From Dyella sp. AtDHG13 (GTDB taxonomy: Bacteria > Pseudomonadota > Gammaproteobacteria > Xanthomonadales > Rhodanobacteraceae), in contig NZ_QICJ01000001.1 of the NCBI RefSeq assembly GCF_003201105.1, positions 124,001 through 188,000 of the forward strand: a stretch of DNA of 64,000 nucleotides. The letters run 5' to 3'. A model generated the notes under the pieces. It had not been told where the DNA came from. It did not search any database and saw only the letters and a list, made by a program, of their open reading frames with translations. The translations under genes were made by a program, and so were the position numbers. Positions 27,186 through 39,462 of the stretch are shown here, one piece after another. The stretch's first letter is position 1, and the number at the start of each line of letters is the position of its first letter.

Positions 27186-27890
27186 TCAGGATGCCGCATT
27201 GCGTCGGGCACCCGGCGCCAGGCTCACGTTGACCGTGGCTGGCAGGGCCTTGGGCTTGAGACGGATGGGCGTGGCCATCCGGCGCCGCTTGCGCGCGATC
27301 AGCAGATAACCGCCGCCGAAGGCATGCGTGGCATCGATGCCGGCATGGCTGCTGGGCCACAGTCGACCGACGCGTTCGATGCGCTCGATATCCAGCTCGC
27401 GCCTGCGTACCCAGCGCTCCAGCAGGAGCGGCGAATGCATGGTCGGCGAATGGCCGCGCGTGCGCCACATCATCCATGGCAGCCACGCGCTGAGCGGATG
27501 CAGGCCGGTCAGCGCCAGGACGCCGCCCGGCGCCAGTACGCGCGAGGCTTCTTCCAACATGTCCTGCGGCGTGGCCGATACTTCCAGGGCGTGGCGCAGG
27601 AGCACCAGGTCAAACGCGTCGTCGATAAAAGGAAGCGGCTCGTCCACCCGGGCCTTCACGTCGCCGTCGTACTGCCTGGCGGCCACGCTGAGACGCGTCC
27701 AATTGCCCAGCAAGGGCAGTACCGGAGGCGTATCGTTGGCCGCCGCACTGATCAGGAGAGCATGAGGCCCGCTGCAGCGCTGCAGCCCCGGGGCAAGGGC
27801 CACGGTCTCCTCGGCCAGCAGGTTGCGCAACGGGGCGCTGCTGTAGATGTCTTGGTCACGCTGAGACATGGAGGGCCGACCGGTCGTCAT
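27186..27890 (-). CDS. SAM-dependent methyltransferase (YafS-like)
   Basis: This is a 234-residue class I methyltransferase-like protein. The region LPFIDDAFDLVLLRHALEVS and APGGVLALTGLHPLSAW has the post-motif I and motif III features of the Methyltransf_11 group, although the glycine-rich motif I is weak. Between gloB and rnhA it occupies the place of E. coli yafS. Substrate unknown. The basic C-terminal tail (about 200-234) is unlike the core and may bind nucleic acid or be disordered. The start could also be the ATG at 27869. Confidence 0.78.
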   Translation of the reverse strand: MTTGRPSMSQRDQDIYSSAPLRNLLAEETVALAPGLQRCSGPHALLISAAANDTPPVLPLLGNWTRLSVAARQYDGDVKARVDEPLPFIDDAFDLVLLRHALEVSATPQDMLEEASRVLAPGGVLALTGLHPLSAWLPWMMWRTRGHSPTMHSPLLLERWVRRRELDIERIERVGRLWPSSHAGIDATHAFGGGYLLIARKRRRMATPIRLKPKALPATVNVSLAPGARRNAAS

Positions 27891-28095
27891 GATGCCGACA
27901 GTGTAACGGGAGGTCGCCTACAACGTATCCTGGTCCGCAGCTCGGTGTTGGCCGACACCTCAAGTCTGAATATCCCTACAGCCGATTAACGTCTCAATAA
28001 CGAGTGAGGTCCGCCAGCGGCTTATAGTCAGCCACTTCGCGCAAGCCAGGGAGAGGGCCTGCGTCAGTCGATACGAAACCCTGGAGGACGACTCC

Positions 28096-28860
28096 TTGCA
28101 CGTCGTACCGTTACCGGCGCTTGCCGACAACTACATCTGGTTGCTGCACGACGAGGAAGGCCATGCCATCGTCGTCGATCCCGGCGAGGCGCAGCCCGTC
28201 GAGGAAGCGCTTGCACAGCGCCAGCTTCAGCTGCGCGCGATCCTGCTGACGCACCATCACCACGACCATATCGGCGGCGTGGACGCACTGCTGTCCCGCC
28301 ACGGCGTGCCGGTCTATGCACCGCACGACGAACGGATCAGCAAGGCCACCTATCGCGTGGGCGACGGTGACGTGGTGAAGCTGGCGACACCGGCCGCCAC
28401 CTTCGACGTCATGGCCGTGCCCGGGCACACGACCACGCACATCGCTTATGCCGGCGAAGGCGTCCTGCTCTGCGGCGACACGCTTTTCAGCATGGGCTGC
28501 GGGCGACTGTTCGAAGGCACGCCTGCGCAGATGCTGGCATCGCTCGACCGCCTGGCATCGTTGCCGAGCCATACGCTGGTGTGCTGCGCGCACGAATACA
28601 CCGCTGCCAACGGCCGCTTCGCGCAGACCATCGAACCTGCCAACGCATCGCTCGCCGCGCGCCTGCAGGAAGTGGCCGCGCTACGCGCTAACAACAAGCC
28701 CAGCCTGCCCGTGGCGCTTTTCGTGGAGCAGGCCACCAATCCGTTTCTGCGTACCGACAGCGACGAGGTCATTGCGTGGAGTCGGCAGCAAGGAGCAGAC
28801 GGCGATCGCGTGTCGCGCTTCGCCGCCCTGCGGGCCAGCAAGGACGTGTTCACCGGATGA
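28096..28860 (+). CDS. gloB: Hydroxyacylglutathione hydrolase (glyoxalase II)
   Basis: GloB hydrolyses S-lactoylglutathione to lactate and glutathione in methylglyoxal detoxification. The 254-residue metallo-beta-lactamase-fold protein has THHHHDHIGG at about residues 53-62, CGDTLFSMGCGRLFEG and the C-terminal glutathione-binding region. The family N-terminus (PLPALADNYIWLL) begins right after a TTG at 28096 with GGAGGA upstream, so TTG is the likely start. Its stop overlaps the next gene's ATG (ATGA). Confidence 0.95.
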   Translation: MHVVPLPALADNYIWLLHDEEGHAIVVDPGEAQPVEEALAQRQLQLRAILLTHHHHDHIGGVDALLSRHGVPVYAPHDERISKATYRVGDGDVVKLATPAATFDVMAVPGHTTTHIAYAGEGVLLCGDTLFSMGCGRLFEGTPAQMLASLDRLASLPSHTLVCCAHEYTAANGRFAQTIEPANASLAARLQEVAALRANNKPSLPVALFVEQATNPFLRTDSDEVIAWSRQQGADGDRVSRFAALRASKDVFTG

Positions 28861-30110
28861 AAACCACTCGCCGCTTACGCCCGCTCCCCCTCGCCACGTC
28901 GATATTCCTGGCGGCATGCGCATCGGGTCCTGCCCAGAAGCCGGCACCGGCGCCTGCGCCCTCCCCGGCCCCGCAGCCGGTCGCATCCAATCAGCCGGTG
29001 CGCCCGCAGCCCGCGCCGGCGACGAGCTATACCGCCGACGACAGCAACGTCTGGCAGAACCTGCGCAGCAGCTTCGCCATGGCCGACTGCGATGCCGATC
29101 CGGGCATCACGATGTGGGCTCGCCGCTACACCAGCAATCCCGAGCGTTTCGAGGACCAGCTCGCCGCGGCGGCACCGCGGCTCGCCTACGTGCAGCAGGT
29201 GGCGGCGCGCCACAACGTGGCCGGCGAATTTGCATTGATCCCTTGGGTGGAAAGCCAGTACCGCCCCATCGCCGGTAGCAAGGGCATGCCGGCTGGCATG
29301 TGGCAGATCATGCCGCAGACCGCCAATGCCATGGGTATTCGCGTCGACAAGAATTTCGATGGCCGCATGGACGTGCCGGCCGCGACCGACGCCATCATGG
29401 CGCTACTCAGCCGTTACCACGACGACCTTGGTGACTGGCGACTCGTGGATTACGCGTTCAATGCCGGCGAGTTCGGCATCAAGCGCGTGGTGAGCCAGCA
29501 CGGTTCACCGCCGGCCGAACCGGTGATTCCGAAAATGCCCGTCAAGCCGGTGACGCGCGAGCATCTGGTCAAGCTGCTGGCCATCGCCTGCGTCATTCGC
29601 GACCCGGGTCGATTCAACGTCAGCCTGCCCACCCTGTCCTCGGAGCAACGCCTGGTCACGGTGAGCGTCGACAACTCCATGCCCATCGCGCGCGCCGCCA
29701 GCCATGCCGGCATGTCGACGGATGAACTGAAGGACATCAATGCCGCATTCCGCAATGGCATGGTGGACACCAACGCATCGCCGTATCTGCTGCTGCCCAG
29801 CAACAAGGTCCAGCAGTTCCGAAATTCGCTGCTTGCCGAAAACAACAACGGCACGCAGAACGTACCCGGCACGGCAACGCTACCGCCCCTGGGCGCGGCA
29901 CTGAGCGCAGCCGATGGCGACGACGCCAGCTCCGCACCGACGAAGTCGAATGGCGGCGGCAAGCGCACCCATACCGTGAAGTCTGGCGAGAGCCTGTGGT
30001 CCATTGCCCGCCGATATTCGGTGGACATCAAGCAACTCGAGCTCTGGAATCACTTGCAGGGTGCCGTCGTCAAACCGGGGCAGATCCTCAAGGTGAGCGC
30101 GCCAGGCTGA
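28857..30110 (+). CDS. mltD: Membrane-bound lytic murein transglycosylase D-like lipoprotein with LysM
   Basis: This enzyme cleaves peptidoglycan glycan strands. The 417-residue protein starts with a lipoprotein signal whose lipobox is LAAC (Cys near residue 22), followed by a Pro/Ala linker. A lytic transglycosylase domain has the catalytic Glu in IPWVESQYRPIAGSKG and the GMWQIMPQTA motif. A single C-terminal LysM repeat (HTVKSGESLWSIARRYSVD) binds peptidoglycan. It overlaps gloB by 4 bp, the gloB-mltD pairing known from E. coli. Confidence 0.94.
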   Translation: MKTTRRLRPLPLATSIFLAACASGPAQKPAPAPAPSPAPQPVASNQPVRPQPAPATSYTADDSNVWQNLRSSFAMADCDADPGITMWARRYTSNPERFEDQLAAAAPRLAYVQQVAARHNVAGEFALIPWVESQYRPIAGSKGMPAGMWQIMPQTANAMGIRVDKNFDGRMDVPAATDAIMALLSRYHDDLGDWRLVDYAFNAGEFGIKRVVSQHGSPPAEPVIPKMPVKPVTREHLVKLLAIACVIRDPGRFNVSLPTLSSEQRLVTVSVDNSMPIARAASHAGMSTDELKDINAAFRNGMVDTNASPYLLLPSNKVQQFRNSLLAENNNGTQNVPGTATLPPLGAALSAADGDDASSAPTKSNGGGKRTHTVKSGESLWSIARRYSVDIKQLELWNHLQGAVVKPGQILKVSAPG

Positions 30111-30150
30111 CCCGGTTCCGGCGCATCGGGCCGGCACGCACGACCCAACG

Positions 30151-30182
30151 AAGAAGGGCGGCCCAAGGCCGCCCTTCTTTTT
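30151..30182. terminator. Bidirectional terminator between mltD and ppiD
   Basis: A 13-bp stem starting AAGAAGGGCGGCC with a 3-nt loop is followed by T5 on the plus strand and preceded by A-rich sequence. It serves the two convergent genes. Confidence 0.85.
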
Positions 30183-30206
30183 CATCATTGCCGATGGCGT
30201 TGCCGA

Positions 30207-32111
30207 TCACATGCGATCGGCAGCGATCTTGATCTCGGTCTTGGCCTTCAGCGCATCGATGAAGCCCTGCGTGGCGAGAATGCCGTAAGCCTGGGCCATC
30301 TGGTCACGCAGCGTGCTGCGCTGCTCGGCCGTGATCTTGCTGAGGTCGCCGTCCTGGACCTTGTCCACGGCCACCAGCGCATAGTTGCCGTCATGGGTGG
30401 CGACGCGGGCAAACTCGGCCTTGCCGCCAGCGGGATGCGGCAGCAGGAAGGCCTGCTGGAGCACTTCGGGCGCCACGCCCTGCTGCATGCGCACGGCGTC
30501 CGCCGTGGTCTGCACGGTCGCACCGGCGGAGCTCGCCACGGCCTGCATGTCCTCGCCCTTCTGCAGGCGCGCCAGCAAGGCATCGGCGTGCTTCTGCTCC
30601 TCGGCAGCCGTGCGCTCATCGAGAATCTTCTGGCGCACCTGATCCTTCACTTCGGCCAGCGGACGCGCGGCGGCCGGCACGTGCTTGTCCACGCGCACCA
30701 CCACGGCATGATCCTGCCCGAGGTCAATCAGGCCCGAGTTGTTGCCCTGCGTGAGCACGTCGTCGGAGAACGCCGCCTGGATCAGCTTCGGATTCGCGAG
30801 AATGCCCTCCCCACCCTTGCGGGAGAACAGCTCGGTCGTCTTGACCGGCAGCTTCAGCTCCTGCGCGGCAGGATCCAGCGTCGAGGGATTCTGATAGGTC
30901 TGGTCGGTGAGCTTGCCGGCCAGTTCGTTGTACTGGCGGTCGCGCTCGGTCGAGGTGTAATCCTTCGCGATCTGGTCGCGCACTTCCGCGAAGGGCTTCG
31001 CATCGCCGCTGCGCACGTCGCGCAGCCACAGCACGTGATAACCCTCGTCGGACAGCACCGGCTTGGAAATCTGGCCCTTCTGCAGGGCAAACAATGCGGA
31101 GTCGAATGCGGCGTTCGTCACGCCCTTTTCCAGCCAACCCAGGTCACCGCCAGAGCGCTTGGAGCCCAGGTCGTCCGAATCCTCGGTGGCGAGCTTGGCG
31201 AAATTCTCGGGCGTGGCCTCGCTGGCAATCTTCTCGGCCTTGGCGAGCGCAGCCTTCTGCTGGTCCGGCGTCGCGTTCTTCGGCACATTCACCAGGATGT
31301 GCGACACCAGGCGCTGCTCCGGCTGCACGAAGCGCTGCTTTTCCTGCTCGTAGCGCTTCTTCAGGTCGTCCTCGCTCGGCTGCGCGTCGATCTTCAGATC
31401 GGCGCCATTGACCTCGATGTACTTCAGCGACACCTGCTCCGGATTCATGAAATCGGCCTGATGCTCCTTGTAGTAGGCATCGAGCTGGGCATCGGTGACG
31501 GTGGTGTCCGTGAGCGTGGGGCGCGGCACCGCAAACCAGCGCAGGTCGCGGCGCTGGTACAGCAGGCCAAGGTAGCGGTCCATGTCCGCGTCGGTGATGA
31601 CGGTGCTGGCGATGATCGCGCGCGGCAGCAGGAATGGCTCAAGCGAGGCGCGCTGGCTGTTCTCGAACATCGCAGGCGTCATGTTCTGCGTCGCCAGCAC
31701 GGCGCGGTACGTGGCCGGATCGAACTGGCCGTTGACCTGGAAGGCCTGCTGGCTGGAGATGCGATCGCGCAGGTCGGCACTGGAAACCTTCATGCCCAAG
31801 TCGTCGTTCGCCTGGCGTAGCAGCTGCTCGTTGATCAGCTGATCCAGGATCTGGCGCTTGGTTTCCGGCTTCTCGAATTCCGTGGCATCGAACTGGTCGC
31901 CCATGCGAGCCATGGCGTCGCGGCGGGCCTCGTTCATGCGGTCCTGGAAGTCGCGCTGGCTGATCTCGTGCTTGCCAACCATCGCCACGTAGGTATCGGT
32001 ATGCGAGGCGAAGTACGACTCGATGCCGAAGAACGAGATAGCGAAAACGCAAATGCCCAGAATGACAATGGAAGGCCATCCGTGAAGCTTGTTACGCAAT
32101 GCCTGCAGCAT
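30207..32111 (-). CDS. ppiD: Periplasmic folding chaperone PpiD (SurA-N/PpiC domains)
   Basis: PpiD is an inner-membrane-anchored chaperone at the Sec exit site. The 634-residue protein begins MLQALRNKLHGWPSIVILG, with one transmembrane helix (about 13-33). It then has a SurA-like N-terminal chaperone region, a central parvulin-type domain (about 265-360, VSHILVNVP, GGDLGWLEKG) and a C-terminal helical part. The start at 32111 is chosen from the family N-terminus. It follows hupB and two tRNAs, keeping the hupB-ppiD order of E. coli. Confidence 0.94.
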   Translation of the reverse strand: MLQALRNKLHGWPSIVILGICVFAISFFGIESYFASHTDTYVAMVGKHEISQRDFQDRMNEARRDAMARMGDQFDATEFEKPETKRQILDQLINEQLLRQANDDLGMKVSSADLRDRISSQQAFQVNGQFDPATYRAVLATQNMTPAMFENSQRASLEPFLLPRAIIASTVITDADMDRYLGLLYQRRDLRWFAVPRPTLTDTTVTDAQLDAYYKEHQADFMNPEQVSLKYIEVNGADLKIDAQPSEDDLKKRYEQEKQRFVQPEQRLVSHILVNVPKNATPDQQKAALAKAEKIASEATPENFAKLATEDSDDLGSKRSGGDLGWLEKGVTNAAFDSALFALQKGQISKPVLSDEGYHVLWLRDVRSGDAKPFAEVRDQIAKDYTSTERDRQYNELAGKLTDQTYQNPSTLDPAAQELKLPVKTTELFSRKGGEGILANPKLIQAAFSDDVLTQGNNSGLIDLGQDHAVVVRVDKHVPAAARPLAEVKDQVRQKILDERTAAEEQKHADALLARLQKGEDMQAVASSAGATVQTTADAVRMQQGVAPEVLQQAFLLPHPAGGKAEFARVATHDGNYALVAVDKVQDGDLSKITAEQRSTLRDQMAQAYGILATQGFIDALKAKTEIKIAADRM

Positions 32112-32167
32112 GGAAATGTTCCCGGGCTCTCGTTGTTCGGTGCACCAAAGTGCGGGGTACTCAAATG

Positions 32168-32194
32168 GCAAGGGCGCCACACGGGCGCCCTTGC
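32168..32194 (-). terminator. Hairpin after tRNA-Asp, upstream of ppiD
   Basis: An 11-bp stem (GCAAGGGCGCC / GGCGCCCTTGC) with a 5-nt loop sits seven bases after the tRNA-Asp CCA end on the minus strand, followed by CATTTGA. It probably ends the hupB-tRNA transcript. Confidence 0.7.
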
Positions 32195-32200
32195 GAACTG

Positions 32201-32277
32201 TGGCGGAGCGGACGGGACTCGAACCCGCGACCTCCGGCGTGACAGGCCAGCATTCTAACCGACTGAACTACCGCTCC
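32201..32277 (-). tRNA. tRNA-Asp (GTC), second copy
   Basis: A 77-nt tRNA identical to the plus-strand copy at 19344-19420, with anticodon GTC and encoded CCA. It lies 9 bp downstream of tRNA-Val. Confidence 0.97.
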
Positions 32278-32286
32278 GCATATTTC

Positions 32287-32361
32287 TGGTGGGTGCTGTA
32301 GGGATCGAACCTACGACCCTCGCCTTGTAAGGGCGACGCTCTACCGCTGAGCTAAGCACCC
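32287..32361 (-). tRNA. tRNA-Val (TAC)
   Basis: A 75-nt tRNA with acceptor GGGTGCT, anticodon loop TTACAAG (TAC), T-arm TAGGTTCGATCCCTA and encoded CCA. Its 5' end is only 20 bp after the hupB stop. Confidence 0.96.
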
Positions 32362-32381
32362 GAAACTAAGCAAGTAGCCGC

Positions 32382-32654
32382 TTAGTTTAGGGCATCCTTG
32401 AGGGTCTTGCCAGCCTTGAACGCCGGAACCTTCGAGGCCTTGATCTTGATCGTCTCGTTGGTGCGCGGGTTACGGCCGGTACGAGCCGCACGCTTGCGCA
32501 CGGTGAAGGTGCCAAAGCCGACCACCGACACGTCGTCACCCTTCTTCAGCGCCTTCTGCACGGTCTCGAAGAACGCTTCGAGAGCACGGCCGGCGTCAGC
32601 CTTGGTGAGTTCGGCCTTCTCGGCAATGGCATTGATCAGATCGGTTTTATTCAT
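32382..32654 (-). CDS. hupB: DNA-binding protein HU-beta
   Basis: HU is a nucleoid protein that bends DNA. The 90-residue protein has the family opening [20 protein letters not shown] and the DNA-binding arm signature [20 protein letters not shown]. The start has GGGAG at good spacing. It lies between lon and ppiD as in E. coli. Two tRNA genes follow closely without an obvious terminator, suggesting a shared transcript. Confidence 0.97.
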   Translation of the reverse strand: MNKTDLINAIAEKAELTKADAGRALEAFFETVQKALKKGDDVSVVGFGTFTVRKRAARTGRNPRTNETIKIKASKVPAFKAGKTLKDALN

Positions 32655-32933
32655 TGAGACACTCCCTTAAACGGTTATGCAGCCCGCGTGGTCATTCTGG
32701 GACCAGGCGACGTCGCCTCGAGACTAGGCACCGGGACATCACCAAGCAACCCCGCATCACTGCGCATCTCGCTTGGCGTCAGGCTGCGGTGCCGCCTTTA
32801 TACCAGTGCCCCCCAGGGTCCGCAATGACAAGCAATACCAAGGCTTCGCGCGGTTCAGCATGATTTGGAGCGCTTGCAAAGTACGTGCTGAAACGCTATG
32901 CGACGACGACCTTCACGGCTGTGATCCGGATAC
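32655..32933. other. Intergenic region upstream of hupB
   Basis: No gene is supported in this stretch between lon and hupB. It should contain the hupB promoter, but no clear -35/-10 pair was found. The lon terminator hairpin starts at 32934. Confidence 0.5.
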
Positions 32934-32961
32934 GAAAACGGGCGGTTGCCCGCCCGTTTTC
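32934..32961 (-). terminator. Terminator of lon
   Basis: A perfect 12-bp stem (GAAAACGGGCGG / CCGCCCGTTTTC) with a 4-nt loop lies 17 bp past the lon stop; the T-rich arm end gives TTTTC on the minus strand. Confidence 0.82.
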
Positions 32962-32978
32962 ATGGACTGCATCACAGG

Positions 32979-35510
<2,532 letters not shown>

Positions 35511-35628
35511 CGAAGAGAATCTCTTGTGATGAATTCGTCTTTGCGCCCGACACTGCGCCGGGTGCGTCTGTACGTCAAGTGGTGGTTCCTGGGTGCGCAC
35601 TCAAGTGCATGAACCGCCACGCAAACAA

Positions 35629-35658
35629 AATGGCCCCGGCATTTCTGCCGGGGCCATT
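35629..35658 (-). terminator. Terminator of clpX
   Basis: A perfect 13-bp stem (AATGGCCCCGGCA / TGCCGGGGCCATT) with a 4-nt loop, followed by TTGTTT on the minus strand, lies 26 bp after the clpX stop. Confidence 0.85.
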
Positions 35659-35684
35659 CAAGTCACTTGGGGCGCATGAACCGC

Positions 35685-36980
35685 TCAGGCGGCGTCGCCA
35701 CCCTCGCCTGCCGCACGCGGCTGCTTGAGGTTGCCGCGATAGATGAGGTACGGCTCGGCCTGGCCCTCGATCACGGCGTCGTCCACCACGACCTTGCTGA
35801 CGTGTTCCAGCGACGGCAACTCGTACATGGTGTCCAGCAGCACCTGCTCCAGGATGGTGCGCAGGCCACGGGCGCCGGTCTTGCGCTTGAGCGCCTTGCG
35901 GGCGATCGCCTGCAGCGCCTCCGGGCGGAACTCCAGCTCCACGCCTTCCATCTCGAACAGCTTCTTGAACTGCTTGGTGACGGCGTTCTTGGGCTCGGTG
36001 AGGATCTTCACCAGCGCCGGCTCGTCGAGCTCATCGAGCGTGGCCACCACCGGCAGACGGCCGACGAACTCGGGGATCAGGCCGTAACGCACCAGATCCG
36101 ACGGCTCGACGTCGGCGAGCAGCTTGCCCAGGTTTTCCTTGCGCTCCTTGCTGCGGACCTCGGCGGAGAAGCCGATGCCGACGGTCTCGGAACGCTGCTG
36201 GATCACCTTTTCCAGGCCCGCGAATGCGCCGCCGCAGATGAACAGGATGTTCTTGGTGTCCACCTGCAGGAATTCCTGCTGCGGATGCTTGCGACCGCCC
36301 TGCGGCGGCACCGAGGCGAGCGTGCCCTCGATGAGCTTGAGCAAGGCCTGCTGCACGCCTTCGCCGGACACGTCGCGGGTGATCGACGGGTTCTCGCTCT
36401 TGCGCGAGATCTTGTCGATTTCGTCGATGTACACGATACCCGACTGCGCCTTGTCGACGTCGTAGTCGCACTTCTGCAGCAGCTTCTGGATGATGTTTTC
36501 CACGTCCTCGCCCACATAGCCGGCTTCGGTCAGCGTAGTGGCGTCGGCGATGGTGAACGGCACGTTGAGCAGGCGCGCCAGCGTTTCGGCCAGCAGCGTC
36601 TTGCCCGAGCCGGTCGGGCCGATCAGGAGGATGTTGGACTTGCCGAGCTCGACGTCATCGCTCTTCTGGCGCGATTCCATGCGCTTGTAGTGGTTGTACA
36701 CGGCCACCGCGAGCGCCTTCTTGGCGCGCGTCTGGCCGACCACGTACTGGTCGAGCGTTTCCATGATCTCGCGGGGCTTGGGCAGCTGGCTGCGCCCGGA
36801 GGCGGCCTTCTCCTCCAGCTCCTCGCGGATGATGTCGTTGCACAGCTCTACGCATTCGTCGCAGATGAACACGGACGGACCCGCGATCAGCTTGCGCACT
36901 TCATGCTGGCTCTTGCCGCAGAAGGAGCAGTAGAGAATCTTGCCGCTGTCGTTGGAACGGCCCTGACGGTCGTCGCTCAT
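35685..36980 (-). CDS. clpX: ClpXP ATPase subunit ClpX
   Basis: ClpX unfolds substrates and feeds them to ClpP. The 431-residue protein has an N-terminal zinc finger with Cys pairs in [10 protein letters not shown] and [10 protein letters not shown]. Walker A is [15 protein letters not shown], Walker B is [11 protein letters not shown], and the IGF loop that docks ClpP follows. Length is normal. It is downstream of clpP, separated by a strong hairpin at 37027-37056 that could reduce read-through. Confidence 0.97.
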   Translation of the reverse strand: MSDDRQGRSNDSGKILYCSFCGKSQHEVRKLIAGPSVFICDECVELCNDIIREELEEKAASGRSQLPKPREIMETLDQYVVGQTRAKKALAVAVYNHYKRMESRQKSDDVELGKSNILLIGPTGSGKTLLAETLARLLNVPFTIADATTLTEAGYVGEDVENIIQKLLQKCDYDVDKAQSGIVYIDEIDKISRKSENPSITRDVSGEGVQQALLKLIEGTLASVPPQGGRKHPQQEFLQVDTKNILFICGGAFAGLEKVIQQRSETVGIGFSAEVRSKERKENLGKLLADVEPSDLVRYGLIPEFVGRLPVVATLDELDEPALVKILTEPKNAVTKQFKKLFEMEGVELEFRPEALQAIARKALKRKTGARGLRTILEQVLLDTMYELPSLEHVSKVVVDDAVIEGQAEPYLIYRGNLKQPRAAGEGGDAA

Positions 36981-37026
36981 GCCTGGATCCTGCTAGTAAA
37001 TCGATTGCAGTTTGAGAATAGCACAG

Positions 37027-37056
37027 CGTTCCGCGTCTGCAGCCAGACGCGGAACG
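37027..37056 (-). terminator. Hairpin between clpP and clpX
   Basis: A perfect 13-bp stem (CGTTCCGCGTCTG / CAGACGCGGAACG) with a CAGC loop. It lacks a T tract, so it may be an attenuator or an mRNA processing/stability element rather than a full terminator. Confidence 0.6.
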
Positions 37057-37086
37057 ACTTGCAAACCCGGGACCAAATGCCTGAAA

Positions 37087-37716
37087 TCAGGCCGATTTCA
37101 CCGTCTCGACGGCGCGGCGGTCCAGAACCTGGTCAATCAGGCCGTATTCCTTGGCGGCCTCGGCGCTCATGAAGCGGTCGCGCTCCATGTCCCGCTCGAT
37201 CTTGTCCAGGGGCTGGCCGGTATGCTGAACGTAGATATCGTTCAGGCGGCGGCGCAGGTACAGGATTTCCTGGGCCTGGATCTCGATGTCGGTGGCCTGG
37301 CCACGGGCGCCGCCCGAGGGCTGGTGGATCATCACGCGCGAATTGGGCAGCGAGTAACGCTTGCCCTTGGCGCCGGCCATCAGCAGCAGCGAGGCGGCGC
37401 TGCAGGCCTGGCCAATGCACATGGTGCTGACGTCGGGCTTGATGAACTGCATGGTGTCGTAGATCGCCAGCCCGGCGGTGACGGCACCGCCCGGGCTGTT
37501 GATGTACAGATGGATGTCCTTGTCCGGGTTTTCCGATTCAAGGAACAGCATCTGCGCGACCAGCAGGTTGGCGACCTGATCGTTCACCTCGCCCACGAGG
37601 AAGATCACGCGCTCCTTCAGGAGGCGCGAATAGATGTCGTACGAACGTTCGCCGCGGGCGGTCTGCTCGACGACGATCGGTACCAGGTTGAGGTTCTGGA
37701 TCGGGTCCATGGCCAT
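37087..37716 (-). CDS. clpP: ATP-dependent Clp protease proteolytic subunit ClpP
   Basis: ClpP forms the barrel-shaped serine peptidase of ClpXP/ClpAP. The 209-residue protein has the catalytic Ser in [11 protein letters not shown], His in [13 protein letters not shown] and Asp further on. The start at 37716 has GGAGAG at 9 bases; a second ATG two codons later is possible. It lies 38 bp after tig, so tig-clpP are likely one transcript. Confidence 0.97.
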   Translation of the reverse strand: MAMDPIQNLNLVPIVVEQTARGERSYDIYSRLLKERVIFLVGEVNDQVANLLVAQMLFLESENPDKDIHLYINSPGGAVTAGLAIYDTMQFIKPDVSTMCIGQACSAASLLLMAGAKGKRYSLPNSRVMIHQPSGGARGQATDIEIQAQEILYLRRRLNDIYVQHTGQPLDKIERDMERDRFMSAEAAKEYGLIDQVLDRRAVETVKSA

Positions 37717-37754
37717 GCTTTGTCGCTCTCCGGTTGATTGGCCTGAAGGATGCC

Positions 37755-39047
37755 TCAGGCGCTGACCGGGCGCATCACCTCGTCGAAGCCCAGGTTCTGC
37801 ACCGTGGTGTTGGCGTGATCGGCCACCCACTCTGCCACCTGGTCTTCCATGACGCGATTCTGCAGCCCGGACATCAATTGGGGGTCGCGGTTGTAAAGTT
37901 CAACAACCTTCTCCGGCTCCTCGTAGGTCGAGGCGATGGCGGCCAGCTGCTCGGCGATGCGGCTGCGGTCGATGGCCAGCGACTGCTTGCGGGCGATCTC
38001 ACCCATCAGCAGACCGGCGATGACGCGCTTGCGAGCGACCGGGGTGGCGGCGTCGATCAGCTGCGGCGGCACCTGCTGGCCACGCGGGATGCTGCCCTGC
38101 GCCAGCGCGTGGGCCTCGGACTGCACCATCACGTTCGGCACGTCCAGGTCCGGGTGGGCGTTGGCGAGCTTCTCGGCCACTTCGGACTTCAGGCGGGCCA
38201 TCAGGGTGGCCTTCAGTTCGCGCTCGAGGTTGGCGCGCACTTCCTTGCGGAACTTCTCCAGGTCACCGTCGGCGATGCCGAACAGCTGGGCGAACTCGGC
38301 GTCCACTTCCGGCAGCTTCGGCTCCTGCACCTTGATGATCTTGAAATGGCACTGGGCGGTCTTGCCGGCCAGGCTCTCGTTGCGGAAGTCAGCCGGGAAC
38401 TCGACGTCGGCGTCGAACTCGTCATCGGCCTTGCGGCCGGTCAGCACGTCGTCCAGCGCCTTGAACAGGTTGCCCGAGCCGAGCACGCTGCCGGCGCGCT
38501 CCAGGCCTTCGGCCGGGAAGCGGTAGTCGCCCGCCTGGGCGGAGTATTCGAACATCACGAAGTCGCCCTCGGCCGAGGCGCGCTCGACCGGGTCGAAGCT
38601 GCGGCGCTGCAGGCGCAGGGTTTCGATCATCTTCTCGATGTCGGCATCGGTGACTTCGGCCACCGGGCGGCTGATCTCGAGCTTGGCGACGTCGATTTCC
38701 GGGAACTCCGGCATCACTTCGAACGTGGCGGTGTAGGCGATTTCACCGTTTTCCGGGCGGCCGGTGGTGTCGATGGCCGGGTTGGCGATCGGACGCAGGT
38801 TTTCCTGGTTGACGGCTTCGCGCAGCGTGCTGCCGATCAGGTCGGAGAGCACTTCGCCACGCACCTGGTCACCGAAGCGCTGCTGAATCACCGCGGTCGG
38901 CACCTTGCCCGGGCGGAAGCCCTTGAGGCGCACCGTGCGACCCATTTCGGCGATGCGGGCGCTCACCTGCGACTCGAAACGCTCCGCCGGGAACTTCACC
39001 GTGAGCTTGCGCTCGAGCTTGCCGACGTTTTCAACCGAAACCTGCAT
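37755..39047 (-). CDS. tig: Trigger factor
   Basis: Trigger factor is a ribosome-bound chaperone for nascent chains. The 430-residue protein has the ribosome-binding domain with the signature GFRPGKVP. The FKBP-like domain follows (about 150-245, [13 protein letters not shown]) and then the helical C-terminal chaperone domain. The ATG at 39047 is preceded by GGAGACGTC. It is followed by clpP and clpX. A tRNA-Leu gene lies 86 bp upstream on the same strand. Confidence 0.96.
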   Translation of the reverse strand: MQVSVENVGKLERKLTVKFPAERFESQVSARIAEMGRTVRLKGFRPGKVPTAVIQQRFGDQVRGEVLSDLIGSTLREAVNQENLRPIANPAIDTTGRPENGEIAYTATFEVMPEFPEIDVAKLEISRPVAEVTDADIEKMIETLRLQRRSFDPVERASAEGDFVMFEYSAQAGDYRFPAEGLERAGSVLGSGNLFKALDDVLTGRKADDEFDADVEFPADFRNESLAGKTAQCHFKIIKVQEPKLPEVDAEFAQLFGIADGDLEKFRKEVRANLERELKATLMARLKSEVAEKLANAHPDLDVPNVMVQSEAHALAQGSIPRGQQVPPQLIDAATPVARKRVIAGLLMGEIARKQSLAIDRSRIAEQLAAIASTYEEPEKVVELYNRDPQLMSGLQNRVMEDQVAEWVADHANTTVQNLGFDEVMRPVSA

Positions 39048-39133
39048 GACGTCTCCTGGTGTACCGGTAAGGGCGCCCGTCAAAGGCGCCTGGCGGCTCC
39101 GGGCCGCCTTCAGATAAAGAAAAATCAAAGGGA

Positions 39134-39218
39134 TGGTGCGAAAGGAGGGACTCGAACCCTCACGGGGTTACCCGCTGGAACCTAAATCCAGTGCGTCTAC
39201 CAATTCCGCCACTTTCGC
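39134..39218 (-). tRNA. tRNA-Leu (TAG)
   Basis: An 85-nt class II tRNA with acceptor GCGAAAG, anticodon TAG (GGATTTAGGTTCC), a long variable arm, T-arm GAGGGTTCGAGTCCCTC and encoded CCA. Confidence 0.96.
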
Positions 39219-39462
39219 ATCAGAACGCTTGAGAAGAAGTGATCGTAAGCCACGGTTTTACAAGGAAATAAGCAGACCAAAAAGATCCGCATGCCCCGCC
39301 CCGCCAGCTTCCGGGCACCCCGCCCCTAAGTCGATGATTCCCTTACACGAAAGCGGGTCATTTTACGGTTCCGGTGGGCGGCAGCACAAGCGGGGAACGA
39401 TGGCCAGCCAGCGATCCCGGCGTCACCGCACTGCCTCCCTGGAAACGACCTTCCGCCCGCCG

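Noticed and set aside
35511-35628. Possible heat-shock promoter of lon
   Set aside because: Only weak TTGACG and CTTGAG partial matches were found, with no matching -10 element of sigma-32 type.
39134-39218. A protein frame running through tRNA-Leu on the plus strand
   Set aside because: It is antisense to a well-formed tRNA and to the TPR/FGE-like gene further on.
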